A program made the translations under genes and the position numbers. Shown here one piece after another: positions 1 through 7,360 of a stretch of 16,648 nucleotides of DNA. Source of the stretch: CAZMGD01 sp964565705. GTDB lineage: Bacteria > Actinomycetota > Acidimicrobiia > Acidimicrobiales > Ilumatobacteraceae. The notes below the pieces were generated by a model. It searched no databases and was not told the origin of the DNA. It saw only the letters and a list, made by a program, of their open reading frames with translations. The stretch lies in the NCBI GenBank assembly GCA_964565705.1, contig CAZMGD010000095.1, positions 1 through 16,648 of the forward strand. The letters run 5' to 3'. Positions within the stretch are counted from its first letter, which is position 1; each line of letters starts with the position of its first letter.

Positions 1-1382
1 GACCTGCGCGGGCTGAGCCGCACGTCGGCCCCCTCGGCCACCGCCAGCTTTGCGTTGCGCGGGTCGCCACCCCAGTCGACCTGGCGGACCAGTTCGGGGC
101 GCAACCACATCACGAACTCGTGGTGGTCGTCGGTGATCGGCACTGCCAGCGCCCCGCCGGCGGTCGCCGAATGCTCGGGATCGCCGACGCGATCCGTGCG
201 CAACGACGGCGCGTCGGGCGGCCAGGAGTCGACGATGCCGCGGATCACGTCGTCGGGCGGCACGTCACCGAGCCGGTACCAGCCGGCTCTGGTCGCGACG
301 ACGGCGCCGGTGGCGTTGGCGAGTCCGAGCACCGCGTGCTGGCGTGACCGGAGCACGTCGTTCAAGTCGTCGCCGGAGGATGCCTGCAGCGCGTCGGGCG
401 CGGCGTCGGCCAACGCGAAGCGCTCGAGGGTCTCGACGCGCATGTCGGTCTCCTGCGTCTCGGCGATGCGCAACGAGATGAGCTGGGCGAGGAACTCGGC
501 CGCGTTGCGCGCCGCGACATCAGGGCGGTGCGGACCCGAGTAGTGGTGGCAGGCGATCAAGCCCCACAGCTCGCCGCGGATGACGATGGACACCGACATG
601 GAGGCGGAGACGCCCATGTTGGCGAGATACTCGATGTGGATCGGCGACACGCTGCGCAGCGTGGACTGGCTCAGATCGAGCGGCCGGGCGCTGTCGTAGG
701 CCACCTCCGGGACGAGAGCGACGGGGGTGTAGCCGACGTCGGGGATGATCCGGAGCCAGTTGCGCCGGTAGAGCTCGCGGGCCTGGGCGGGGATGTCGGT
801 CGAGGGGTAGTGCAGGCCGAGGAACGAGTTGAGGTCGTCGCGGCGCTGCTCAGCGATCACCTCGCCGTTCCAGTCCTCGTCGAACCGGTACACCATCACC
901 CGGTCGAAGCCGGTCAGCGACCGCACCCACCGAGCTGCGGCGTCGGCGACCGCGATCGCCGAAGGGGCGGCCTGCAAGGCCATCGCCGCCTCACGAGCGA
1001 CGGTCGTCGCCACGGAACCCGGATCGACGAGCTGCTCGATCTCCAGCACCAGCATCGCGTCGGAGCGGTGCAGCGTCGCGACCATCGGTCGGTCGGCGAT
1101 CGCCGTCGGGATCGCGTCGCGCCGCTGCACCCAGTTCTCGCGCCGAGCGACGTCGATGGCATTCCGGCAGGCGGCGCCGACGATCGCTTCGAGCGGCCGG
1201 CCGATGGTGTCCGCGGCATCGACGCCGAACCAGTCACCGGCGTTGCCCGACGCCACCTCGATCACGAGGTCGGGCTCCGACACCGCGAGCAGCGCGCCGT
1301 GGGGCTGGATGGCGCCGGGCACGTGGATCGGTTCGGAGGCGCAGTTGTCGAGATCGACCGGGGCCGACCAGGCAGCTGTCAC
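1..1382 (-). CDS. Bacteriophytochrome (PAS-GAF-PHY photosensor), 3' end outside window
   Basis: A red/far-red photoreceptor that binds biliverdin and usually drives a C-terminal histidine kinase; the output module lies beyond the left edge. About 460 residues are visible. The N-terminal PAS segment has Cys14 in DNCASEPIHVPGAIQPHG, the usual covalent biliverdin cysteine of bacteriophytochromes. The GAF domain carries Tyr165 (VMVYRF), the DIP motif (Asp196) in YPSTDIPAQARELY, His249 in SPIHIEYL and a His pair at 279-280 (LIACHHY), all chromophore-pocket positions. The PHY domain has WLRPELVRQVDWGGDP, and the window cuts the gene inside the PRxSF tongue motif (PRRS...). The GTG at 1382 is preferred over the GTG at 1391 because TACAGT sits exactly 7 nt upstream. 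It is divergent from the lipid kinase with a 70-bp gap. The phytochrome identity is firm. Whether the output is a histidine kinase or a GGDEF/EAL domain cannot be seen. Confidence 0.95.
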   Translation of the reverse strand, partial: MTAAWSAPVDLDNCASEPIHVPGAIQPHGALLAVSEPDLVIEVASGNAGDWFGVDAADTIGRPLEAIVGAACRNAIDVARRENWVQRRDAIPTAIADRPMVATLHRSDAMLVLEIEQLVDPGSVATTVAREAAMALQAAPSAIAVADAAARWVRSLTGFDRVMVYRFDEDWNGEVIAEQRRDDLNSFLGLHYPSTDIPAQARELYRRNWLRIIPDVGYTPVALVPEVAYDSARPLDLSQSTLRSVSPIHIEYLANMGVSASMSVSIVIRGELWGLIACHHYSGPHRPDVAARNAAEFLAQLISLRIAETQETDMRVETLERFALADAAPDALQASSGDDLNDVLRSRQHAVLGLANATGAVVATRAGWYRLGDVPPDDVIRGIVDSWPPDAPSLRTDRVGDPEHSATAGGALAVPITDDHHEFVMWLRPELVRQVDWGGDPRNAKLAVAEGADVRLSPRR

Positions 1383-1389
1383 AGCGTTC

Positions 1390-1395
1390 ACTGTA
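1390..1395 (-). promoter_or_regulatory. Putative -10 hexamer for leaderless phytochrome mRNA
   Basis: TACAGT on the minus strand lies 7 nt before the GTG at 1382, so transcription would begin at or next to the start codon. The same TAnnnT-N6-8-start layout recurs at six other genes in this window. No convincing -35 element is visible. Confidence 0.5.
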
Positions 1396-1452
1396 CGCGG
1401 CGATTGGACTGCGACGGCCGTGGGTACTGGCTGCCAGGAGCAAGGGGAAACG

Positions 1453-2337
1453 ATGAGACGTGTCGGCGTGCTCGTGCACGAGCGCAAACGGTTGGGCAAG
1501 GGCCTCGGCGAGCTTCGCGATGCGATGGTCGCTGCGGGCCACGGCGACGCAGCATGGCGCGCGGTCAGCCGCAGCAAGCAGGCGCCCAAGCGCGTGCGCG
1601 AGCTGCTCGACGAGGGGGTGGAGCGGTTGCTCGTCTGGGGTGGGGACGGCACCGTCCGCCGCTGCATCGACACGATCGTGCAGGAGGAGTCGCGGGTGGA
1701 GGTGGGCATCCTGCCCGCCGGGACGGCCAACCTCCTCGCCCACAGCCTCGACATCCCGATCGATCTGCAGGCTGCGCTCGACATCGCGCTGGACGGCGTC
1801 GCCAAGCCCATCGACGTCGGGATCATGAACGGCGAGGCGTTCGTCGTGATGGCCGGCACCGGATTCGACGCACTGATGATCCGCGATGCCGAGGATCAGT
1901 CGAAGGACCGCTTCGGCAAGCTGTCCTACATCCGCTCGGGTGCCCGCAACCTGGACACCGCGGGCGCCAAGGTCACCGTCGGCGTCGACGGTGCACCCTG
2001 GTTCCACGGTCGCGCCGCCTGCGTGCTCGTCGGCAACACGGGGAAGATCTTGGGCGGCATCAAGGCGTTCCCCGACGCCAGCTACGACGACGGCCAGCTC
2101 GACGTCGGTGTCGTGACGGCCCAGAACAAGCGGGACTGGCTGCGCGTGGGCGTCCGGGCGGTCACCGGGCGGATCGACGGGTCGCCGCTGGTCGACATCA
2201 CCCAGGGCACCCACGTGACGATGAAGTTGGATCACAAGATGCCGTGGCAGCTCGATGGGGGCGACCGCCCGCCGGCCAAGAAGTTCGACGTGACGATCCT
2301 GCCCAGCCGGATCCCGATCTGCGTGGCCGCCTCATGA
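1453..2337 (+). CDS. Diacylglycerol/sphingosine kinase-family lipid kinase
   Basis: A 294-residue protein of the DAGK catalytic (LCB5/YegS-like) family, which transfers ATP phosphate to diacylglycerol-type lipids at the cytoplasmic membrane face. Visible motifs are the nucleotide-binding GGDGT at 63-67, ILPAGTANLLA at about 86-96 (the family's LPxGTxNxxA loop), a MAGTGFDALM segment near 134, and YDDGQLDVGVV in the C-terminal lobe. The usual N-terminal NPxxG strand-loop is replaced by VLVHERKRLGKG, so the start of the nucleotide-binding lobe is atypical. The ATG at 1453 is preceded by an AAGGGG ribosome site at about 1442-1447. The stop overlaps the next start as ATGA, so it leads a translationally coupled operon with PAP2, DUF1206 and PAP2. 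The exact lipid substrate is not readable. Confidence 0.9.
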   Translation: MRRVGVLVHERKRLGKGLGELRDAMVAAGHGDAAWRAVSRSKQAPKRVRELLDEGVERLLVWGGDGTVRRCIDTIVQEESRVEVGILPAGTANLLAHSLDIPIDLQAALDIALDGVAKPIDVGIMNGEAFVVMAGTGFDALMIRDAEDQSKDRFGKLSYIRSGARNLDTAGAKVTVGVDGAPWFHGRAACVLVGNTGKILGGIKAFPDASYDDGQLDVGVVTAQNKRDWLRVGVRAVTGRIDGSPLVDITQGTHVTMKLDHKMPWQLDGGDRPPAKKFDVTILPSRIPICVAAS

Positions 2338-3143
2338 GCTCGACGACGGTCGTCCCGGCGGTCCACGACTCCGACGCCACACCGTCCGGGCTTCACTTCT
2401 GGCCGCTGCGCACCCACGCGCTCGTCATCTGGGCGGTGGGGATCGTCGGGTTGTGGGCGGTCTGGTCGGCTGCCGGTCTCGCCTACGTCCACCTCCTCGA
2501 CGACGGCCCGGTCGGCGATGCCGACCGCTGGCTGCCCACGTGGTTCGAGGCCCGCCGCACGCCGTTCTGGAACGACCTCACCTGGTGGGGATCGATGGTC
2601 GCCGACACGATCGTCAAGATCGTGCTCGTCGCTGTCGTCGGCGCGACGATGATCGCCATCTGGCGCCGCTGGCACGACGGACTGTTCCTCGTCATGGCCG
2701 TGGCCGGCGAGGCGACGGTCTTCCTGTTCTCCAGCCTCGTCGTGCAGCGGGAACGTCCCCCGGTCGAGCAGCTGGACACGATCCCGCCGTCGGGCAGCTT
2801 CCCCTCGGGGCACACCGCGGCGGCCACCGCGTTCTACGGCGCGTTGTTCGTGATCGTCTGCTGCCACACCCAACGACGGGCGATCCGCGGAGCGTTCCTC
2901 GCGCTGGCGATCCTCGCTCCGCTGATCGTGGGCGTGTCCCGCATCCAGCGCGGGATGCACCACCCCGTCGACGTGCTCGGCGGTGCGCTGCTCGGCGTGT
3001 GCATGGTGCTCGTGGTGCGCCACGCACTCGATCAGGCGTGCCGGGACACCGACCGCCAGGTCCGTGCCGGCGACCTCCGTGCACCGGACAACGTGCGGCG
3101 GCTGGACGTCAGCCGCCCGATCCCCGAGGAGACCGCATCATGA
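2334..3143 (+). CDS. PAP2-family membrane lipid phosphatase (first copy)
   Basis: A 269-residue integral membrane protein of the type 2 phosphatidic acid phosphatase family, which removes phosphate from lipid phosphates or diphosphates through a phosphohistidine intermediate. Hydrophobic segments lie at about 28-51, 92-111, 117-137, 161-180, 187-205 and 213-230. Motif 2 is FPSGH at 156-160. Motif 3 is SR-x5-H-x3-D with Arg203, His209 and Asp213. Motif 1 keeps RP at 141-142, but the canonical Lys seven residues earlier is Ser134. The gene starts inside the kinase stop codon (ATGA) and its own stop overlaps the DUF1206 start the same way. The context suggests it opposes or follows the lipid kinase. 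Candidate substrates include phosphatidate, phosphatidylglycerophosphate and polyprenyl diphosphate; I cannot choose among them. Confidence 0.92.
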   Translation: MSSTTVVPAVHDSDATPSGLHFWPLRTHALVIWAVGIVGLWAVWSAAGLAYVHLLDDGPVGDADRWLPTWFEARRTPFWNDLTWWGSMVADTIVKIVLVAVVGATMIAIWRRWHDGLFLVMAVAGEATVFLFSSLVVQRERPPVEQLDTIPPSGSFPSGHTAAATAFYGALFVIVCCHTQRRAIRGAFLALAILAPLIVGVSRIQRGMHHPVDVLGGALLGVCMVLVVRHALDQACRDTDRQVRAGDLRAPDNVRRLDVSRPIPEETAS

Positions 3144-4024
3144 GCACGCCATTGCTGTCCGGCCGCACCGGATCGGACGACGTCCAGCGGTTGGCCCGCG
3201 AGCATCCCGGAGTCGTGACCGTCGCCAAGGTCGGCTGGGTCGCGAAGGGGATCGTCTATGCCCTGCTCGGCTTCCTCGCCGTGCCGATCGCACTCCACGG
3301 GTCGGGTGCCGACGACGGCGGCACCGGCAGCACGCAGGCCAGCCAGAGCGGCGCGGTCGCGCGGATCGCCGAGTCGAGCGCCGGCGCGCTGGCGTTGTGG
3401 CTCGTGGCGATCGGCCTGTTCTTCTACGTCGCGTGGCGGCTGGTGTGCGTCGTGCTGCCGGCAGGCAACGGCGCCAAGGCCTGGGTCACGCGGATCGGCT
3501 ATGTCGTGAGCGCAGTCGTGTACGTCACGCTCGCCTGGACAGCGATCTCCTTCGCCCGCGACAACCCGGCCCAGCCTGCGCAGGGCGGCACCGAGGACTC
3601 CAGGATCGAGCGCTTCACCCGTAGCCTGATGGAGCACTCGGCCGGACGGTGGGCCGTCGGGCTGATCGGCCTCGTGGTCATCGCCATCGGGGTGGCGTTC
3701 ATCGTCCGCGGGGTCACGGCTGACTTCCGCAAGGAGCTCGAACCCGGCGGCGTCAGGCCATTCAGCGAGCAGACGATCACCAGGCTCGGCCAGGTCGGCT
3801 GGGTCGGCCGGGGGCTGATGATGATGATCGTCGGCTGGTTCCTGACGCAGGCAGCGATCCACTTCGCGGCCGCGGAGGCCAAGGGCATCGACGGGGCGCT
3901 GCGCGAGGCGACCGGATCGACGCTCGGCACGCTGCTCGTCCTCTTCGTCGCGGTGGCCCTCATCGTCTACGGCGCGTTCTGCGTGATCTCGGCGCCGCGG
4001 GCCCGGCTGCGGGGCGCCGACTGA
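3140..4024 (+). CDS. DUF1206 six-helix membrane protein
   Basis: A 294-residue membrane protein built from three internal repeats of two helices each, the hallmark of DUF1206. The repeats open at about residue 28 (AKVGWVAKGIVYALLG), 118 (RIGYVVSAVVYVTLA) and 216 (LGQVGWVGRGLMMMIVG), with a second helix about 55-60 residues later in each. Polar Gly/Ser/Thr-rich linkers (about 54-75 and 140-155) separate the helices. No enzymatic residues are evident and the family function is unknown. It is translationally coupled to the first PAP2 gene by ATGA, and the second PAP2 gene begins one base after its stop. A role in the same lipid-phosphate process, as a partner or transporter-like scaffold, is inference from the operon only. 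Confidence 0.9.
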   Translation: MSTPLLSGRTGSDDVQRLAREHPGVVTVAKVGWVAKGIVYALLGFLAVPIALHGSGADDGGTGSTQASQSGAVARIAESSAGALALWLVAIGLFFYVAWRLVCVVLPAGNGAKAWVTRIGYVVSAVVYVTLAWTAISFARDNPAQPAQGGTEDSRIERFTRSLMEHSAGRWAVGLIGLVVIAIGVAFIVRGVTADFRKELEPGGVRPFSEQTITRLGQVGWVGRGLMMMIVGWFLTQAAIHFAAAEAKGIDGALREATGSTLGTLLVLFVAVALIVYGAFCVISAPRARLRGAD

Positions 4025-4025
4025 G

Positions 4026-4907
4026 ATGCCCGTGGCGCTCGCCGTCCTGCTCGCCGCCCTCGTCGGCGCGGGGCTGGTCTGGCTGACCTCGCGCCAGCCG
4101 GCGGGCCCCGATCCCGTCGACCCCGAACGCAAGGAGCGTTGGCTCGTCCGCTGGCTCGGCAGCCACCCGCGGTTCGGGCACGTCGCCCGCTCACTCGACC
4201 GCCGCGTCGCGGGCGGCCTGGCGCTCGTCGTCGGGCTGGCCATCACGTTCGTGACGGCGCTCGTCGTCGGCCTGGTGTTCGACATGGTCGGCAACGGCAG
4301 CGGCCTCGCCCGTTGGGACCGGTCCGTCGCCGAATGGGGCAGCACGCACGCGACGGACTGGTCCACCGACCTGCTGTCGTCCCTCACCAACCTGGGGGGC
4401 ACCGGGTACCTGGTGATCGTCGCGGTCGCGGTCGCCGCCTACGACCTCGCCAGGTGGCGGAACTGGAACGTGCCCGTGTTCCTGCTCGTCACGATCGGCG
4501 GGGTGGCGCTGCTGAACAACTGCGTCAAGTGGATCGTCGAGCGCGATCGTCCCGACGTCACGCACCTCGTGGGCTCTGCTGGGTCGTCGTTCCCATCGGG
4601 CCACTCGGCGGCAGCGGCGGCCGCCTGGAGCGCGTTCGCGCTGGTGATCTCACGGCACCGGCATCGGCGGGGCAGAGCGATCGCCGCTGGCGCTGCGGCG
4701 TTGATCGCCATGTCCGTCGCCGCGTCGCGCGCGCTGCTCGGGGTGCACTGGCTGACCGACGTGATCGCCGGCCTGGCGATGGGCTGGGGCTGGTTCCTAC
4801 TGTGCGCCCTGGCCTTCGGCGGGCGCCTGCAGTTGCTCGGCGAGCCCGTCGAGCGAGTCGTGGAGCGTCAGAGCGACGCCTCGGCGGCGACGGTCAGCAC
4901 CGGCTGA
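4026..4907 (+). CDS. PAP2-family membrane lipid phosphatase (second copy)
   Basis: A 293-residue PAP2 protein with a complete catalytic set: KWIVERDRP (Lys168, Arg175, Pro176), FPSGHS (motif 2 at 190-193), and SR-x5-H-x3-D with Arg235, His241 and Asp245. An extra N-terminal hydrophobic segment (residues 4-20) precedes a charged linker before the PAP2 core helices that begin near 63. It starts one base after the DUF1206 stop, so it is the last gene of the operon. It differs from the first copy in length, N-terminus and motif 1, so the two are distant paralogues rather than a recent duplication. Its last 40 bp overlap the convergent PhoD-like gene. Confidence 0.93.
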   Translation: MPVALAVLLAALVGAGLVWLTSRQPAGPDPVDPERKERWLVRWLGSHPRFGHVARSLDRRVAGGLALVVGLAITFVTALVVGLVFDMVGNGSGLARWDRSVAEWGSTHATDWSTDLLSSLTNLGGTGYLVIVAVAVAAYDLARWRNWNVPVFLLVTIGGVALLNNCVKWIVERDRPDVTHLVGSAGSSFPSGHSAAAAAAWSAFALVISRHRHRRGRAIAAGAAALIAMSVAASRALLGVHWLTDVIAGLAMGWGWFLLCALAFGGRLQLLGEPVERVVERQSDASAATVSTG

Positions 4908-6547
4908 CCGTCACCGTCGGGGTGGGCCCGCTCCAACACCATGCGTGCGGTGCCGTCGGTGAACTCGAGCAGGCACATGTGGTTGGCGAAGAACGGGCCC
5001 TCCTGCACCTCCCACCGCACCTCGTCGCGGGTCGCGCCCGACGCCCGCCGGAGGGCACGGCCGATCCACTTGCCGGCTCGGCTCAACCCGGCCTGCATCG
5101 CTCGCCGCTCGCGGGTCTTCAGCACGTTGCGGATGGGTGAGTTGACGATCTGGTGGACGCGGCTGATCGGTGCCGGCACCCCGGGCCGGTCGGGGAAGGT
5201 GGCGACGGCGCGGAAGCTGAAGTGCACGTCGCCGGACACGAGTGTGACCGTCGCCGGCGGGGTGGGCGATGGATCCTCGCCGACGGTGGCGACGTCGCGG
5301 AGCAGCTCCATCATCTGCACGTAGGAGTCGTGGAACGCCGACCAGTCCTCCAGGTCGAGCGCCCTACGCACCTTCTCCCCGAGCGGCACGAACCACCGGC
5401 CCCACGCGCCCTCGCTGACCCGCTCGTTCCAGTGCTCGAGCTCGTGCAGCCCGCCGGGCATGACGACGGGGATCGAGGTGGCGATGACGAGGTGCTCGCA
5501 AGGTTGGTCGGCGCGGTCGCGGATGAACGCCCATTCGTCGTCGTCCACCATCTGCCGCGCGCCGGGCGTGAGCACGCGACCGTTGCGGCTGTCCACCACG
5601 ACGAGCCGCACGGGCCCGAGATCCCGGCTGTAGCTGAACGGGTACCCGCCGGGCACGGGCGTGAACTCCTCCGATTCAGCAGCCCACGCGCGCAAGGCCT
5701 CGGTCGCGTCGCCGGACTCCTCGAAGCGGGCGAGCATGCCTTCGGCGCGGATCTCCTCGGGCGCCAGGTTCCCGAGGTGCTGGTACACCCAGTACGACGC
5801 CAGCCCGCCGATCACGCGCTCCTGCCACCACGGCTTCTCGCGGATGTCGTCGACCCAGGACAGCGAGGTGTTCCAGTCGTCGATCATGTCGTGGTCGTCG
5901 AACACCATGGCGCTCGGTACGACCGAGAACATCCACCGCTCGACGTCCGGCGACCACGACTCGTGGTACAGCCAGGTGTACTCCTCGAAGTCCGCCACGT
6001 CGGTGATCGGCGGATAGCGATCGGCGTCGGCCTCCTCGCCGCGCCGGGCCTTGACCTTCTCGCGGGTCGCGGGCGAGGAGTCGTCCGCGTACACCTGGTC
6101 GCCCACGAACACGAGCAGGTGCGGCCACTCGTGCGGCGACTGGCCGAGCATCCGCAGCCCGTGGACCTGCAAGGCGTCGACCCCGCGACCGCGCTCGTCG
6201 TGGTCCAGCTCCAGGCTCCAGGGCGGCTCGTGAGGCGCCGCAGCCCGGCACGAGCCGAACAGGATGCGCATCGGCCCGCCGTCCAGCGTGCGGATCACGC
6301 TCGCCGGGAACGTCGAGCCCGCCGGCGGCCAGCACTGCTCGCCGTCGAGGTGCACCTCGTAGGGGGTGGTCGTGCCCGGCTCGAGGTGCTCGACGATCAC
6401 CAGCGCGTAGTGATGGCCGCAGACCTCGAACGTCCGGGCCCGGCAGCCGAGCACCTCGACGATCGCCGGGCTGTCGGTCTCCACCCAGATCGTGGCCGTC
6501 GTCCGGCTGACGTGCCGGAGCATCGGGCCCAACAACAACCGCTGCAC
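4868..6547 (-). CDS. PhoD-like (alkaline phosphatase D family) metallophosphatase
   Basis: A protein of about 559 residues in the PhoD-like metallophosphatase family, phosphomonoesterases or diesterases with a calcium/iron-type centre. Visible signatures are ILFGSCR near 95-101, FVGDQVYADD near 147-156, VFDDHDMIDDWN near 215-226, VVVDSRNGR near 316-324 and VSGDVHFSF near 437-445. The N-terminus (QRLLLGPMLRHVSRTTATIWVETD, split here: QRLLLGPML then RHVSRTTATIW) runs straight into the family's beta-rich domain with no Tat or Sec signal, unlike secreted PhoD, so the enzyme looks cytoplasmic. GTG at 6547 is preferred over TTG at 6574 because TAGGTT lies exactly 7 nt upstream and the family N-terminus starts there. 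The gene is convergent with and overlaps PAP2 copy 2, and is divergent from the enoyl-CoA hydratase gene. The substrate is unknown. Confidence 0.9.
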   Translation of the reverse strand: MQRLLLGPMLRHVSRTTATIWVETDSPAIVEVLGCRARTFEVCGHHYALVIVEHLEPGTTTPYEVHLDGEQCWPPAGSTFPASVIRTLDGGPMRILFGSCRAAAPHEPPWSLELDHDERGRGVDALQVHGLRMLGQSPHEWPHLLVFVGDQVYADDSSPATREKVKARRGEEADADRYPPITDVADFEEYTWLYHESWSPDVERWMFSVVPSAMVFDDHDMIDDWNTSLSWVDDIREKPWWQERVIGGLASYWVYQHLGNLAPEEIRAEGMLARFEESGDATEALRAWAAESEEFTPVPGGYPFSYSRDLGPVRLVVVDSRNGRVLTPGARQMVDDDEWAFIRDRADQPCEHLVIATSIPVVMPGGLHELEHWNERVSEGAWGRWFVPLGEKVRRALDLEDWSAFHDSYVQMMELLRDVATVGEDPSPTPPATVTLVSGDVHFSFRAVATFPDRPGVPAPISRVHQIVNSPIRNVLKTRERRAMQAGLSRAGKWIGRALRRASGATRDEVRWEVQEGPFFANHMCLLEFTDGTARMVLERAHPDGDGQPVLTVAAEASL

Positions 6548-6554
6548 CGGCGGC

Positions 6555-6560
6555 AACCTA
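6555..6560 (-). promoter_or_regulatory. Putative -10 hexamer for the PhoD-like gene
   Basis: TAGGTT on the minus strand, 7 nt before the GTG at 6547. Its expected -35 region (around 6578-6583) overlaps the -10 of the divergent hydratase gene, so the two promoters probably compete for polymerase. Confidence 0.5.
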
Positions 6561-6582
6561 ACCGTTCCCGGCAACCGGCCAC

Positions 6583-6588
6583 TAGCTT
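6583..6588 (+). promoter_or_regulatory. Putative -10 hexamer for the enoyl-CoA hydratase gene
   Basis: TAGCTT, 6 nt before the ATG at 6595, with no Shine-Dalgarno sequence in between. This is consistent with a leaderless transcript. Confidence 0.5.
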
Positions 6589-6594
6589 CGGGGA

Positions 6595-7344
6595 ATGGCC
6601 GACGACCAGCCCGTGCTCGTGTCGCGCAGCGACGACGTCACCACGATCACCCTGCACCGACCGGACGCGCTGAACGCGATCACCGACGAGATGTTGGTGG
6701 CGCTGGGCGACGTGCTGGAGGTGGTCGCCGGCTCCGACGCGCGAGTCGTCGTGCTCACCGGATCCGGCCGCGCGTTCAGCGCCGGCGTCGACCTGAAGGC
6801 CCTGGGGCAGCGCAGTCTGCGCAACGGGATGGTGGGCGACTTCCTCGACGTCCCCGCCCGCCGCGCCATCGACCTGCTGACGACCATGCCGCAGGTCGTG
6901 ATCGCCAAGGTCAACGGATTCTGCTTCACCGGCGCACTGGAGCTGGTGCTCGCCTGCGACCTCGCGGTCGCCGCCGAGGGCGCCAAGTTCGGTGACACCC
7001 ACGCCAAGTTCGGCCTGCGCCCGACGTGGGGGATGAGCCAGCGCCTGGTCGCCGCCGTGGGCATCGGCAGGGCGCGGGAGCTGTCCTACACCGCCCGGAC
7101 GTTCACCGGCGCGGACGCCGCCCGGTGGGGACTCGTCGTCGACGCCGTGCCTGGGGAGGATCTCGACACCGTCGTCGACACGCTGGCGGCGACGATCGCA
7201 GCCAACAGCGCCGGCAGCCTTGCCGCCTACAAGGACCTGTACGGCGCCGCGTCGAACCGCGGCCTGCACGACGGCCTGGCGTACGAGGCCGCCACCGACT
7301 ACGACATCCCCGACACCGAGGAGCGCATCGCCAGCTTCCGCTGA
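6595..7344 (+). CDS. Enoyl-CoA hydratase/isomerase family protein
   Basis: A 249-residue crotonase-superfamily protein that stabilises acyl-CoA enolate intermediates, as in fatty-acid oxidation. The oxyanion-hole loops are visible as SAGVDLK (62-68) and NGFCFTGALEL (107-117). Glu116 matches the first catalytic glutamate of classical hydratases (GGGCELA in the mammalian enzyme). The second catalytic glutamate position (FGQPE in the hydratase) is FGDTH, so His136 replaces it. Classical hydration may therefore be altered, and an isomerase or other crotonase reaction is possible. The ATG follows TAGCTT by 6 nt. A perfect-symmetry hairpin 16 nt after the stop is its likely terminator. Confidence 0.88.
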   Translation: MADDQPVLVSRSDDVTTITLHRPDALNAITDEMLVALGDVLEVVAGSDARVVVLTGSGRAFSAGVDLKALGQRSLRNGMVGDFLDVPARRAIDLLTTMPQVVIAKVNGFCFTGALELVLACDLAVAAEGAKFGDTHAKFGLRPTWGMSQRLVAAVGIGRARELSYTARTFTGADAARWGLVVDAVPGEDLDTVVDTLAATIAANSAGSLAAYKDLYGAASNRGLHDGLAYEAATDYDIPDTEERIASFR

Positions 7345-7360
7345 CGACCTTGCGCGTTTT

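Noticed and set aside
1381..1394. ACAG-N6-CTGT inverted repeat in the phytochrome/kinase gap
   Set aside because: Only four base pairs per arm and overlapping the phytochrome start region. Too short to claim as an operator.
528..3143. A very long plus-strand open frame (about 870 codons) running through the phytochrome region and the kinase
   Set aside because: It is antisense to clear phytochrome motifs and out of frame with the kinase. Only its last part (from 2334) is the PAP2 gene. Long spurious frames are expected at this GC content.
5153..6673. Plus-strand open frame of about 500 codons over the PhoD-like gene
   Set aside because: The translation is Arg/His/Val-rich shadow sequence, while the opposite strand carries all the PhoD-like motifs.
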